Positions 36,745-46,500 are shown, counted from the stretch's first letter. The stretch: DNA of 64,000 nt from Methylophaga sp. (GCA_002706095.1 PAJP01000023.1:372001-436000), one strand, 5' to 3'. Translations and numbers: made by a program. Notes: generated by a model not told the origin, from the letters alone.

Positions 36745-37680
36745 TTAGTGATCATCACTTTTTTGATGATATTGATTCACTTCAATCGTAATGTGTGACA
36801 AACGATCAAATTCATTCAGTAGTGATTTGTAATGCTGAGTGGGTTTGGGCTCAGATGTCGCAATAGAAATAATGGCAGCAAAATGCTCAGCACTCACATG
36901 CCAGATGTGGAAATCGACAATATGATTGTCCGCATCATTCTCTATACGATCCTGAATGGCCTGACTGTAGCCCTGCTCAATGCTGCCATCCAGTAATATC
37001 GGACTGGTCTCTTTGATTAAGCCAACAGCCCAGACACTGATGATGACAGCACCGACAATGCCCATTAAGGCATCCAGCCACATCCAATTAAGAAGCATTG
37101 CACCAATAAGCGCGATGATGGCCAAAATGGACGTTAGCGCATCTGCTAAAACGTGCATATAAGCGGCTTTTAAATTGTGATCATGGTGGTGATGGTGATG
37201 ACTTGCGTGGCTATGACTGTGCGCGTGATTATCTTTCAGTATTAAAGCACTGATGAGGTTAACGATAAGACCTATGATGGCGACAAGGATTGCTGCACTG
37301 AATTCGATTTGATGCGGATTGACTAATCGTTCTACTGATTCTATTAACATCATCAAAGCGACGACGCCTAGAGCAATAGCGCTGGCAAAGCCGCCCAATA
37401 CACTGACTTTTCCTGTACCAAAAGCAAATGCAGCATTCGTTTTGTTTTTCGATGCGTAAGAATAAGCAAACAAGGTAATGAGAAAGGCCACGGCATGTGT
37501 GGCCATATGCCAGCCATCAGCTAGTAAGGCCATAGAGCCAAAAAGTGTGCCTGCAATAATTTCCACGAGCATGGTGATTATCGTGAGAGCAAGAACATAG
37601 CGTGTGCGTTTTTCAGCATGTGGATTTATCGTGACAAAGTCATGATCTTGCTGAAGTTCTTCAATTGTGCGCTGGTGCAT
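36745..37680 (-). CDS. Cation diffusion facilitator, DmeF-like
   Basis: 311 residues, six transmembrane segments. CDF exporters move divalent metals (Co, Ni, Zn, Cd) out in exchange for protons. The motif ADGWHMATHA in TM2, instead of the usual H-x-x-x-D Zn motif, is typical of DmeF (Co/Ni). A His-rich loop (HSHSHASHHHHHHDHN) lies between TM4 and TM5, and a second HVLADALTS metal site is in TM5. No RcnR/DmeR regulator gene is beside it. A terminator-like hairpin lies 70 bp upstream on the same strand. Confidence 0.85.
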   Translation of the reverse strand: MHQRTIEELQQDHDFVTINPHAEKRTRYVLALTIITMLVEIIAGTLFGSMALLADGWHMATHAVAFLITLFAYSYASKNKTNAAFAFGTGKVSVLGGFASAIALGVVALMMLIESVERLVNPHQIEFSAAILVAIIGLIVNLISALILKDNHAHSHSHASHHHHHHDHNLKAAYMHVLADALTSILAIIALIGAMLLNWMWLDALMGIVGAVIISVWAVGLIKETSPILLDGSIEQGYSQAIQDRIENDADNHIVDFHIWHVSAEHFAAIISIATSEPKPTQHYKSLLNEFDRLSHITIEVNQYHQKSDDH

Positions 37681-37749
37681 AGAAATCTGAGGGCAATTTT
37701 TGATGAATTGTCCGCTATGCTAACAGAACTGATGAGAGAAAATGAGCCC

Positions 37750-37848
37750 AAAAAAAGGGGTGAACATTTGTTCACCCCAAGGCTCAGCACGTAGACAAGA
37801 GAGAAATACAAACAAAATGCAGCTGAAATGTTGTTTGTAATTAGTATA
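37750..37848 (-). ncRNA. Candidate small RNA or terminated leader upstream of dmeF
   Basis: On the minus strand: a -10-like TATACT (37848-37843), an inverted repeat ACAAAC / GTTTGT, and a strong hairpin GGGGTGAAC-loop-GTTCACCCC (37757-37778) followed by seven T. An outer pairing TGAGCC / GGCTCA (37743-37748 with 37781-37786) flanks it. This would give an RNA of about 85-90 nt ending just before the CDF gene, either a small RNA or an attenuator. No -35 box was found and no known riboswitch was recognised. Confidence 0.35.
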
Positions 37849-38175
37849 AAGCATCAAGTGTGCCAGATTTTATTATTAATAATAATCAATAGTTTATATA
37901 TTTTTGGGGTTTTGTGGATGTCGTTTATGCACATCCTTGGTGCAAACAAATGGCTGTTTGCACTTAATTCGGCCTTGGCAAGAAATAAGGAAATTTTATG
38001 CCTTTGTTCTGGTCATATTCTTATAAAAAACAAAAGGTGATTCACAGTTTTTAAATATGACTCAAAATGCATATTTTTATCGTGCAATCTCTATGCTAAT
38101 GTCTTGTCAATAATAAAAATAAGATAATTTAAATATGCGTGTTTGTGCATATTTCAGATAACGGAGAGAGAAAAA
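37849..38175. promoter_or_regulatory. Intergenic region before fdsG
   Basis: About 330 AT-rich bases without a gene. Two hairpins are visible: GTGCAAAC / GTTTGCAC (37942-37965) and ATATGC / GCATAT (38133-38152), the latter 25 bp before the fdsG ATG. They may be regulator sites for the formate dehydrogenase operon. No LysR-type fdsR gene is adjacent. Confidence 0.4.
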
Positions 38176-38667
38176 ATGACAGTTGGAAAAGAATGGACGG
38201 AGCAGTCTATTCAGCGAATCATTGATGGGCTTAAGCACAAGCCTGGTGCGATGCTACCCATCTTGCATGCCATTCAGAATGAAATTGGTTATATCCCTGA
38301 AAAGGCTGTTGCGCAAATTGCTGAGTCCTTATTGCAAACACGTGCAGAAGTTCATGGGGTGATCAGTTTTTATCACCACTTCAGAACGACACCTCCTGGC
38401 AAACATACAATAGAAATATGTCGTGCCGAGGCCTGTCAGGCGATGGGGTGTCGGTCCCTGGAAGCACATGCCAAACAATCCCTTGGTATTGATTACCACC
38501 AAACTACGGCGAACAGACAGTTCTCATTAGAGCCAGTATATTGTTTAGGTAACTGTGCTACCGGCCCATCTATAAGAATTGATGATGATATTCATGGTCG
38601 TGTCAGCCTGGATCGGTTTGATGAACTAGTGGCTTCCCATCAGCAAGATATGAAGGAGGTCGGCTAA
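38176..38667 (+). CDS. fdsG: NAD-dependent formate dehydrogenase gamma subunit
   Basis: 163 residues from ATG 38176, preceded by GGAGAGAG; the longer frame from 38143 lacks a ribosome site. NuoE-like 2Fe-2S subunit: cysteines in CRAEACQAMGC and CLGNCATGP. It passes electrons from FdsA to the flavin subunit FdsB in the cytosolic formate dehydrogenase, which oxidises formate to CO2 and reduces NAD+. First gene of fdsGBA-fdhD-fdsD; overlaps fdsB by one base. In a methylotroph this is the last energy-yielding step of C1 oxidation. Confidence 0.94.
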   Translation: MTVGKEWTEQSIQRIIDGLKHKPGAMLPILHAIQNEIGYIPEKAVAQIAESLLQTRAEVHGVISFYHHFRTTPPGKHTIEICRAEACQAMGCRSLEAHAKQSLGIDYHQTTANRQFSLEPVYCLGNCATGPSIRIDDDIHGRVSLDRFDELVASHQQDMKEVG

Positions 38668-40208
38668 TGAGTCAGCGTATTTATATCCCTTGCGACACAA
38701 CCGCACTCTCCTTGGGAGCCGATCAAATAGCTGAAGCTGTTCAGCAAGAAATTGAACAACGCGGCCTGGACGCGACAATTGTTCGAAATGGCAGCCGTGG
38801 CATGCTCTGGCTTGAACCGCTTGTTGAAGTAGATACTGCACAAGGCCGGGTTGGTTATGGTGCAGTTAGTGCTCAGCAAGTATCAGCCTTATTTGATACT
38901 GGCATGCTCGATGGTAATCAACAGCACGAGAGTTGCATCGGTCTGGTTGAAGAGCATCCCTTCCTTAAAAAACAACAAAGACTGACCTTTGCCCGTTCTG
39001 GCATTACCGATCCCATTTCCATCGAAGACTACATTGCTCTGGATGGTTTTAACGGTCTAAAAAATGCCATCGCAATGCAACCTCAGAATATTGTTGATGA
39101 AGTTAAAACCTCAGGCCTGCGTGGTCGTGGTGGTGCCGCTTTCCCTACAGGGATTAAGTGGCAAACCGTTTTAGATACCCCATCTGAACAAAAATATATT
39201 GTTTGTAACGCCGATGAAGGTGACTCGGGCACCTTTGCCGATCGTCTGGTGATGGAATGCGATCCTTTCATGCTCATTGAAGGCATGACCATTTCTGGTC
39301 TGGCGGTACACGCAACACAGGGTTACATCTATCTTCGTTCAGAATACCCAGTAGCCCATAAGTTACTGAACGAGGCGATCGAACGCGCTTATAAAGCCGG
39401 ATATCTGGGTGAAGACATTCTCGGCTCGGGCAAACGATTTGATTTAGAGGTGCGACTGGGTGCAGGCGCTTATATCTGTGGTGAAGAGACTTCTTTATTA
39501 GACAGCCTCGAAGGCAAACGTGGTCTAGTCAGAGCCAAGCCACCATTGCCAGCAATTGTCGGTCTATTCGGACAACCGACAGTAGTGAATAACGTACTTT
39601 CATTTGCTGCTGTGCCTTACATTTTGGATAAAGGTGGTCAGTCTTATGCTGACTATGGCATGGGACGCTCTCGCGGCACATTACCTTTGCAACTGGCAGG
39701 TAATGTAAAACAAGGAGGGCTGGTTGAACTGGCTTTCGGTATCAGTCTGCGTGAATTAATGGAAGATTTTGGCGGTGGTACGCTGACCGGTAAACCATTG
39801 AAAGCGGTTCAAGTCGGTGGGCCATTAGGCGCTTATCTACCAGCAAGCCAATGGGATACACCTGTTGATTATGAAGAGTTCGCTGCCGTTGGTGCCGTAT
39901 TAGGACATGGTGGTGTCGTGATGTTTGACGAAACCGTGGATATGGGAGAACAAGCCCGTTTTTCAATGGAATTTTGTAAAGTCGAGTCTTGTGGCAAATG
40001 TACGCCATGTCGAATCGGCTCCACACGTGGTGTAGAAGTGATTGACCGCATACGCAGTGGTGAAAATGCTAACGCGAATTGGGTCTTACTCGAAGACCTG
40101 TGCGAAACCATGATAGACGGCTCTCTTTGCGCTATGGGAGGAATGACACCATTCCCTGTCCAGAGCGTGATGAAATATTTCCCAGAAGAACTCAGCGCAG
40201 CGCGCTAG
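38667..40208 (+). CDS. fdsB: NAD-dependent formate dehydrogenase beta subunit
   Basis: 513 residues. N-terminal thioredoxin-like 2Fe-2S-type domain (about 1-120, with few cysteines left), then a NuoF-like FMN/NAD domain: GLRGRGGAAFPTGIKW (NADH site), NADEGDSGTFADR (FMN), GAGAYICGEETSLLDSLEG. The 4Fe-4S motif is CKVESCGKCTPCRIGS with the later Cys in EDLCETM. Delivers electrons to NAD+. RBS AAGGAGG overlaps the end of fdsG. Confidence 0.95.
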   Translation: MSQRIYIPCDTTALSLGADQIAEAVQQEIEQRGLDATIVRNGSRGMLWLEPLVEVDTAQGRVGYGAVSAQQVSALFDTGMLDGNQQHESCIGLVEEHPFLKKQQRLTFARSGITDPISIEDYIALDGFNGLKNAIAMQPQNIVDEVKTSGLRGRGGAAFPTGIKWQTVLDTPSEQKYIVCNADEGDSGTFADRLVMECDPFMLIEGMTISGLAVHATQGYIYLRSEYPVAHKLLNEAIERAYKAGYLGEDILGSGKRFDLEVRLGAGAYICGEETSLLDSLEGKRGLVRAKPPLPAIVGLFGQPTVVNNVLSFAAVPYILDKGGQSYADYGMGRSRGTLPLQLAGNVKQGGLVELAFGISLRELMEDFGGGTLTGKPLKAVQVGGPLGAYLPASQWDTPVDYEEFAAVGAVLGHGGVVMFDETVDMGEQARFSMEFCKVESCGKCTPCRIGSTRGVEVIDRIRSGENANANWVLLEDLCETMIDGSLCAMGGMTPFPVQSVMKYFPEELSAAR

Positions 40209-40218
40209 GAGTGACGAC

Positions 40219-43092
40219 ATGAGAATTGAAACATTTAATCCAAATAAAGACTACGGTACACCAGCTCGTGTATCGGAGACCTTAGTAACAGTAGAAATTG
40301 ATGGCGTGGAAATCACGGTTCCAGAAGGAACGTCAGTGATGCGTGCCGCTTCATTAGCGAATATCAATATTCCAAAATTATGTGCCACCGACAATCTGGA
40401 ATCCTTTGGTTCCTGTCGTTTATGTGCTGTTCAAATTGAAGGGCGACGTGGTTACCCAGCTTCGTGTACAACAACTGTTGATGAAGGCATGAAAGTTACC
40501 ACGCAAAACAGCAAGTTAGCGAAATTACGCAGAAATGTGATGGAGCTGTACATCTCGGACCATCCTCTGGACTGTTTGACTTGCCCTGCCAACGGTAACT
40601 GTGAACTACAGGACATGGCCGGTGATGTAGGGCTGCGTGAAGTACGTTATGGCTATCAAGGTGAAAACCATCTGGATAGTGAAAAAGACAATTCCAATCC
40701 GTATTTCAGTTTTGATCCAAGCAAATGTATCGTTTGTTCACGTTGTGTTCGTGCCTGTGAAGAAGTACAGGGCACCTTCGCTTTAACCATTGATGGTCGT
40801 GGTTTTGATTCGAAAGTGGCTGCGGGTCAAGATGAAGACTTTATGGATTCAGAGTGTGTGTCTTGTGGTGCCTGTGTGCAGGCATGCCCAACGTCCACAC
40901 TGATGGAAAAAAGCATTATTGAAATGGGCCAACCTGAACACAGTGTTGTCACTACATGTGCCTATTGCGGTGTCGGTTGCTCATTCAAAGCAGAAATGAA
41001 AGGCGATCAGGTTGTTCGCATGGTGCCTTATAAAGGCGGTGATGCGAACCATGGTCACTCTTGTGTAAAAGGCCGTTTTGCCTTTGGTTATGCGACACAT
41101 AAAGACCGCATTAAAGCGCCAATGATTCGTGAGTCAATCACAGAGCCTTGGCAGGAAGTCAGCTGGGAAGAAGCGATTAACTTTGCAGCGACGCGTTTAA
41201 AAGATATTCAAGCGAAATATGGTCGTGAAAGTGTCGGGGGTATTACCTCATCACGTTGTACTAACGAAGAAAGTTATCTGGTTCAAAAATTAGTTCGTGC
41301 GGCGTTTGGTAATAACAACACCGATACCTGTGCACGCGTATGTCACTCACCGACTGGTTATGGTTTGAAAGTCACCATGGGTGAATCAGCGGGTACGCAG
41401 AACTTTGATTCTGTGATGAAATCTGATGTCATTATGGTTATCGGTGCTAACCCAACAGATGCGCATCCGGTGTTTGGTTCTTTAATGCGTCGTCGTCTGC
41501 GTGAAGGGGCTGATCTGATTGTGGCCGATCCACGTCATATTGATTTGCTAAAAACACCACATCTGAAAAAAGCACAGCATTTAGCCTTACGTCCTGGTTC
41601 TAACGTGGCATTGGTCAATGCAATTGCCCATGTTGTGGTCACAGAAGGCCTGGAAGACAGAGCGTTTGTTGAAAAACGTTGTGATATGGAAAGCTATGAA
41701 AAATGGCGTGAGTTCATTCGTGATGAACGTCATTCACCTGAAGCGGTTGAAGCAACAACAGGTGTTGCGGCAGACAAAGTGCGTCAAGCGGCCAGAACTT
41801 ACGCGACAGCGAAGAACGGTGCGATTTACTACGGTCTTGGTGTCACCGAACATAGCCAAGGTTCAACCATGGTTATGGGTATTGCTAACCTCGCCATGGC
41901 AACGGGTAATATCGGTCGTGAAGGTGTGGGTGTTAACCCATTACGTGGTCAGAATAATGTGCAAGGTTCATGTGATATGGGCTCGTTCCCACATGAGCTG
42001 CCAGGTTATCAGCACGTTTCAGATGACACAGCACGCACACACTTCGAATCAGTCTGGGGTGTGAAACTGGATAATGAGCCAGGCCTGCGTATTCCAAACA
42101 TGTTTGATTCAGCCATTGCTGGCGAATTTAAAGCCTTATATGTTCAGGGTGAGGATATTGCTCAGTCTGATCCTGGCACACAACATGTTGAAAAAGCCTT
42201 ACGTTCTTTAGAGTGCTTGATTGTCCAAGATCTGTTCCTGAATGAAACAGCCAAGTTTGCTCATGTGTTATTGCCGGGCTCTTCATTCCTGGAGAAAAAC
42301 GGTACCTTTACGAATGCGGAGCGTCGTATCAACCGTGTACGTAAAGTGATGCCTGCATTAGCCGGTAAGGAAGACTGGGAAATCACAGTCGATTTATCGA
42401 ATGCTCTGGGTTATCCAATGCATTACAACCATCCATCAGAAATTATGGATGAAATTGCCTCGCTGACACCAACCTTTACCGGTGTGAACTATGATCGTCT
42501 TGACGAGTTGGGCAGTATTCAATGGCCATGTAATGATGAAAATCCAGTCGGTATGCCAACCATGCATGTGGATGACTTCCCGATTGGTAAAGGTCGTTTC
42601 AGTGTCACAGAGTATGTAGCAACGGATGAACGTACTAACAGTCGTTTCCCATTATTACTGACGACAGGTCGTATCTTGTCTCAATACAATGTGGGCGCTC
42701 AAACACGTCGTACAGAGAATCAGGCCTGGCATGATGAGGATGTGTTGGATATTCATCCATCTGATGCTGAAGTGCGTGGTATTAAGGAAAACGATTGGTT
42801 AGGTATCACCAGCCGGGCCGGACAAACGGTATTGCGTGCTCGCATTACCGATAAAGTCCTACCGGGCGTCGTGTACACCACATTCCATCATCCTGGAAGT
42901 GGTGCCAACGTCATTACCACTGACAACTCTGACTGGGCGACGAACTGTCCTGAATATAAAGTGACAGCCGTTCAGGTTGAGAGAGTCAGCCAACCTTCAG
43001 AGTGGCAGCAAAACTTCAAATCATTTGAAGCGTTGCAGATGAAACTACTGAAAGGGGCAGACACCGCTCATTCAGAGGTAGAAGCTGAGTAA
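40219..43092 (+). CDS. fdsA: NAD-dependent formate dehydrogenase alpha (Mo) subunit
   Basis: 957 residues. N-terminal 2Fe-2S domain (CATDNLESFGSCRLC), a His-Cys 4Fe-4S site (HPLDCLTCPANGNC), two ferredoxin-type 4Fe-4S clusters (CIVCSRCVRACEE; CVSCGACVQACPT), then the molybdopterin domain with its own cluster (CAYCGVGC). The metal ligand is Cys, not selenocysteine, in DTCARVCHSPTGYG, followed by the conserved His. C-terminal MopB domain with RILSQYNVGAQTRRT. It binds Mo (or W) bis-MGD; the mod genes at 50-53 kb would supply molybdate. Confidence 0.96.
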   Translation: MRIETFNPNKDYGTPARVSETLVTVEIDGVEITVPEGTSVMRAASLANINIPKLCATDNLESFGSCRLCAVQIEGRRGYPASCTTTVDEGMKVTTQNSKLAKLRRNVMELYISDHPLDCLTCPANGNCELQDMAGDVGLREVRYGYQGENHLDSEKDNSNPYFSFDPSKCIVCSRCVRACEEVQGTFALTIDGRGFDSKVAAGQDEDFMDSECVSCGACVQACPTSTLMEKSIIEMGQPEHSVVTTCAYCGVGCSFKAEMKGDQVVRMVPYKGGDANHGHSCVKGRFAFGYATHKDRIKAPMIRESITEPWQEVSWEEAINFAATRLKDIQAKYGRESVGGITSSRCTNEESYLVQKLVRAAFGNNNTDTCARVCHSPTGYGLKVTMGESAGTQNFDSVMKSDVIMVIGANPTDAHPVFGSLMRRRLREGADLIVADPRHIDLLKTPHLKKAQHLALRPGSNVALVNAIAHVVVTEGLEDRAFVEKRCDMESYEKWREFIRDERHSPEAVEATTGVAADKVRQAARTYATAKNGAIYYGLGVTEHSQGSTMVMGIANLAMATGNIGREGVGVNPLRGQNNVQGSCDMGSFPHELPGYQHVSDDTARTHFESVWGVKLDNEPGLRIPNMFDSAIAGEFKALYVQGEDIAQSDPGTQHVEKALRSLECLIVQDLFLNETAKFAHVLLPGSSFLEKNGTFTNAERRINRVRKVMPALAGKEDWEITVDLSNALGYPMHYNHPSEIMDEIASLTPTFTGVNYDRLDELGSIQWPCNDENPVGMPTMHVDDFPIGKGRFSVTEYVATDERTNSRFPLLLTTGRILSQYNVGAQTRRTENQAWHDEDVLDIHPSDAEVRGIKENDWLGITSRAGQTVLRARITDKVLPGVVYTTFHHPGSGANVITTDNSDWATNCPEYKVTAVQVERVSQPSEWQQNFKSFEALQMKLLKGADTAHSEVEAE

Positions 43093-43922
43093 TGACAGGC
43101 GTTGATAAAACGACAGTTGATGTTGAGGTAGCCGTTCATAAAGATGAATCGGCTACCCAATATCAGCATGACGATATTGCTGTTGAAACACCTGTTGCTC
43201 TGGTTTACAACACGATTTCTCATGCGGTGATGATGGCGACACCGGCCGATTTGGCTGACTTTGCTCTGGGGTTTAGTTTGACCGAGGATATTGTGGATAA
43301 CGCCGAACAGGTCAGCCATATTCATGTGCAGTCAAACAGTAATGGCATCAGCGTTCGTTTGATGATTGATGATGAAAAGTTTGATGCCTTACGTGAACGT
43401 CGACGCAGCTTAGTCGGCCGAACCGGCTGTGGTTTATGTGGTGTTGAATCACTCAAACAAGCTATCCGACCGATCCAGCCTGTTCAGTCGGTGCAAGTTT
43501 CAGATGATGTGATTCAGATTGGATTGAATAACATCAAACAACATCAACAGCTGCAACAAGTGACAGGGGCAACTCATGCTGCTGCCTGGTGTGATCTTGA
43601 AGGTAATATCATACTGACAAGAGAAGATGTCGGCCGACACAATGCACTCGATAAATTAATCGGTGGACATGTTAAAGCCGGCTTATCACCACACGAAGGG
43701 TTTGTATTGGTCACCAGTCGTGCCAGCTATGAGATGGTGCAAAAAGCAGCCAGTGCCGGTTTTGGTTGTCTGGTAGCGGTCTCGGCACCAACTTCACTTG
43801 CAATTGAGCAAGCCCAGCAGGTTGGTTTGAAACTGGTTGGCTTTGCCCGTTCTGGTCGTCATGTCATTTATCACGATCCGTTTACTCAACATGATCACGA
43901 AACAGCCCGCAGGGCAATGTAA
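43092..43922 (+). CDS. fdhD: Formate dehydrogenase sulfurtransferase FdhD (FdsC)
   Basis: 276 residues. FdhD/FdsC moves sulfur to, or chaperones, the bis-MGD cofactor before its insertion in FdsA. The family Cys loop GRTGCGLCGVESL is intact, as are ETPVALVYN and the C-terminal GVTHAAAW-like segment (TGATHAAAWCDLEGN) with EDVGRHNALDKLIG. Overlaps fdsA by one base. Confidence 0.94.
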   Translation: MTGVDKTTVDVEVAVHKDESATQYQHDDIAVETPVALVYNTISHAVMMATPADLADFALGFSLTEDIVDNAEQVSHIHVQSNSNGISVRLMIDDEKFDALRERRRSLVGRTGCGLCGVESLKQAIRPIQPVQSVQVSDDVIQIGLNNIKQHQQLQQVTGATHAAAWCDLEGNIILTREDVGRHNALDKLIGGHVKAGLSPHEGFVLVTSRASYEMVQKAASAGFGCLVAVSAPTSLAIEQAQQVGLKLVGFARSGRHVIYHDPFTQHDHETARRAM

Positions 43923-43935
43923 GGAAAGTAACAAA

Positions 43936-44190
43936 ATGAGTCATAGTCCGGTTGAAACTTTGATCAAAATGATTAACCAAATCGCGGCAAACAATCGCGC
44001 TTATGAAGACAAAGAGGCAGCAGAACGTGTTGCCAGTCATATCAAACGCTTTTGGGCCAGAAAAATGAAAGAAGATTTAGTGGAATATCTGGATGCCGGT
44101 GGTACTGAGCTTGATCCCATCGCGAAAGACGCGGCAGAGCAGGTGAAAAGTGGTATGCAACAAGCCGCTGCTACCAAGCAAGCTGTCTGA
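43936..44190 (+). CDS. fdsD: Formate dehydrogenase delta subunit
   Basis: 84 residues from ATG 43936, preceded by AAGGAAAG. Small helical subunit or assembly factor of NAD-dependent formate dehydrogenase; motif NRAYEDKEAAERVASHIKRFWARKMK is typical of FdsD, as is LDPIAKDAA near the C-terminus. Last gene of the operon, followed by a bidirectional terminator. Confidence 0.92.
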   Translation: MSHSPVETLIKMINQIAANNRAYEDKEAAERVASHIKRFWARKMKEDLVEYLDAGGTELDPIAKDAAEQVKSGMQQAAATKQAV

Positions 44191-44213
44191 TTGAACTTAT
44201 CATCTTAAACATC

Positions 44214-44240
44214 AATATAAGGCCGTTAAGGCCTTATATT
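44214..44240. terminator. Bidirectional terminator between fdsD and yciA
   Basis: 11 bp perfect stem AATATAAGGCC / GGCCTTATATT with loop GTTAA. Serves the two convergent genes. Confidence 0.85.
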
Positions 44241-44253
44241 TTATGTAGCGATC

Positions 44254-44640
44254 TTATTCCTGTGTAATAGCGGCTGGCTGGCGGTTTTCATCAATATGCA
44301 CATAGACAATGTCAGCTTCCGCCACCTTCATTGTTGTTTCTTTTTTTCCATCACGACGTTCAATTAATACTGTCACCTTCACCGTAATAGAAGATGTGCC
44401 AATACGCATGGTATCCGCATAAATACTGACAATATCAGCAACCAGCACAGGCGCAATAAACTGAAAATTATTGACGGCGACAGTCACAACCCGACCGCCG
44501 GCAATTCGATGAGCGTAAATCCCACCGGCGATATCACATTGTGACATTAACCAACCACCAAAAATATCACCAGCGATATTCACATCACTGGGCCTGGCCA
44601 TAATCCGTAAAACTGCATGTTTATCTTGTGGTAATTCCAT
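44254..44640 (-). CDS. yciA: Acyl-CoA thioesterase YciA
   Basis: 128 residues from ATG 44640, preceded by AAGGA. Hotdog-fold thioesterase hydrolysing acyl-CoAs. The active-site segment ARPSDVNIAGDIFGGWLMSQCDIAGGI and FIAPVLVADIVSIYA are characteristic of YciA. Convergent with the fds operon. Confidence 0.93.
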   Translation of the reverse strand: MELPQDKHAVLRIMARPSDVNIAGDIFGGWLMSQCDIAGGIYAHRIAGGRVVTVAVNNFQFIAPVLVADIVSIYADTMRIGTSSITVKVTVLIERRDGKKETTMKVAEADIVYVHIDENRQPAAITQE

Positions 44641-44748
44641 TGCCAATCCTTAAACGAAAAATGATTTTTATCGAGAGTTGTTATAACAAAAATACAAGGA
44701 CTTCTCATGTATAGTGACTTTTACTTAGCACAGTAAATGGAGCGGATG

Positions 44749-46500
44749 ATGAAATTAAGACAGCTTTGTATCGTCGTTATTTTCAGTTTAGTAGCTGTCC
44801 AAGCCCATGCTGAAGATAATCAATGGCCAGTGTTTGGTGGTAACCAATGGCATCAAAGACATTCACCGCTCACACAAATCAATCAAGATACGATCCAGAA
44901 TTTACAACCAGCATGGCAATATCAAAGTGGTGTTAAAGCCACATTTCAGGCAACGCCGATTGTCAAAGATAAAGTCATGTATTTGTCCTTACCGTTTAAC
45001 GACGTGGTGGCATTAGATGCCAAAACCGGACAACAAATATGGCGTTACCATCATGAACGAATCATATCGCGGGAAATGTGTTGTGGTCCCGCTAACCGTG
45101 GTGTTGCTGTTGATGAGTTTCGTGTTTATATGGGCACAGTAGATGGTCGGTTAATTGCGTTAGATCGCCAAACTGGCAAGCTTGCCTGGGACAGAGATGT
45201 CACGATGGGCGAGAGTGGTATTCAGGAAGATATTAATACGCTGGGAGATGAGACCAAAGGCACAGTATCGGGTAAGTCCGGTGCCGGTATCAATATGGCA
45301 CCCATGGTGTACAAAGGCCAGGTCATTATTGGAATAACAGGTGTAGGTTATGGCTTACATATCGACTCGCCAGACGTTAATGCACCATTAGGTGCTGTGG
45401 TGGGCATTGCTGGTGAGTATGGACGCAGAGGATTTCTCGCTGCCTATGATGCTGATACCGGAAATCCTTTGTGGCAGTTCGATACTATTCCCGAACGCAA
45501 TTGGGAAGGGGAGTTTGTTACTACAACGCCTGCAGGAGAAACCTTGCCCAGAGATATCAACAAAGAAAAAGCCATGCTGGCAGCACATCCAGATGCATGG
45601 CGTTATGGTGGTGGCTCTGCCTGGAGCACGCCAGCCATAGATGTCGATACGGATACGCTGTTTTTTGGCACCGGTAATCCATCCCCACAGATGGAAGATT
45701 CATCACGACCTGGAGATAATCTCTACACATCCTCTATCGTCGCCTTAGATGCCATGACAGGTAAAGTGAAATGGTATTTTCAACAAGTCCCCCATGATCT
45801 ATGGGGATATGATGTGGCCAGTCCGCCGGTATTATTCACTGTAGACAGGGATGGCAAACAGATTAAAGCGCTGGGGCAGGCGGGAAAAACTGGTTGGTTT
45901 TATGTGTTAAATCGCAATACCGGCAAACTGTTATTCAGAAGCGAAGCTTATGTACCGCAACAGAATATGTTCAAACTGCCTAGTGAAGAGGGCACGGTTA
46001 TCTACCCAGGTGTGCTTGGCGGCTCGAATTGGTCACCTGTTTCGGTTGACCAACAACGTGGACTCGCTTTTATCGCTGGTATTCACTGGCCCATAAGTTA
46101 TCGCTTGCATCAAATGGATGCTAGCGATGGTGAGTCTGGGGTGAAATATTCGTCTATGTCGCCTATGAATGATGTTGAGCACTATGGTCTATTAACGGCC
46201 ATGGATATCAATACTGGCCAAATTCTGTGGCAGCACAAAACACCAAATCCATTATTAGGTGGTGTGCTCAGCACGGCTGCCGGTCTCGTTTTTACTGGTG
46301 AAGGCGATGGTCGGTTATTAGCCTTTGATGCCGTCTCAGGTGAACTCTTATGGCAAGGTCACTCTGAAGCCGGTGTGAACGCCCCACCTATCAGTTATGA
46401 GATTGATGGCAAGCAGTATATTGCCGTTGCCAGTGGTGGCAATAAATTATTCGGATATACAACGGGTGATTATATGAAAGTATGGGCTTTAAAGGATTAG
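44749..46500 (+). CDS. PQQ-dependent dehydrogenase (quinoprotein), divergent active site
   Basis: 583 residues from ATG 44749, which puts GGAG six bases upstream; signal peptide ends VQAHA-ED. Eight-bladed propeller of PQQ dehydrogenases with tryptophan-docking repeats (LDAKTGQQIWRY; LDRQTGKLAWDRD; FDAVSGELLWQG). The vicinal disulphide CC is in EMCCGPANRG and the metal-side Asn in FFGTGNPSPQ. At the position of the catalytic Asp in methanol dehydrogenases (W-D-x-[AD]) this protein has W-G-Y-D in PHDLWGYDVASPP. No cytochrome c domain and no mxaI-like partner gene nearby. Substrate unknown; alcohol or sugar. Confidence 0.8.
   Translation: MKLRQLCIVVIFSLVAVQAHAEDNQWPVFGGNQWHQRHSPLTQINQDTIQNLQPAWQYQSGVKATFQATPIVKDKVMYLSLPFNDVVALDAKTGQQIWRYHHERIISREMCCGPANRGVAVDEFRVYMGTVDGRLIALDRQTGKLAWDRDVTMGESGIQEDINTLGDETKGTVSGKSGAGINMAPMVYKGQVIIGITGVGYGLHIDSPDVNAPLGAVVGIAGEYGRRGFLAAYDADTGNPLWQFDTIPERNWEGEFVTTTPAGETLPRDINKEKAMLAAHPDAWRYGGGSAWSTPAIDVDTDTLFFGTGNPSPQMEDSSRPGDNLYTSSIVALDAMTGKVKWYFQQVPHDLWGYDVASPPVLFTVDRDGKQIKALGQAGKTGWFYVLNRNTGKLLFRSEAYVPQQNMFKLPSEEGTVIYPGVLGGSNWSPVSVDQQRGLAFIAGIHWPISYRLHQMDASDGESGVKYSSMSPMNDVEHYGLLTAMDINTGQILWQHKTPNPLLGGVLSTAAGLVFTGEGDGRLLAFDAVSGELLWQGHSEAGVNAPPISYEIDGKQYIAVASGGNKLFGYTTGDYMKVWALKD

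Noticed and set aside
41300..42000. Selenocysteine formate dehydrogenase
   Set aside because: The active-site codon at the metal ligand is a Cys codon and the gene has no internal TGA.
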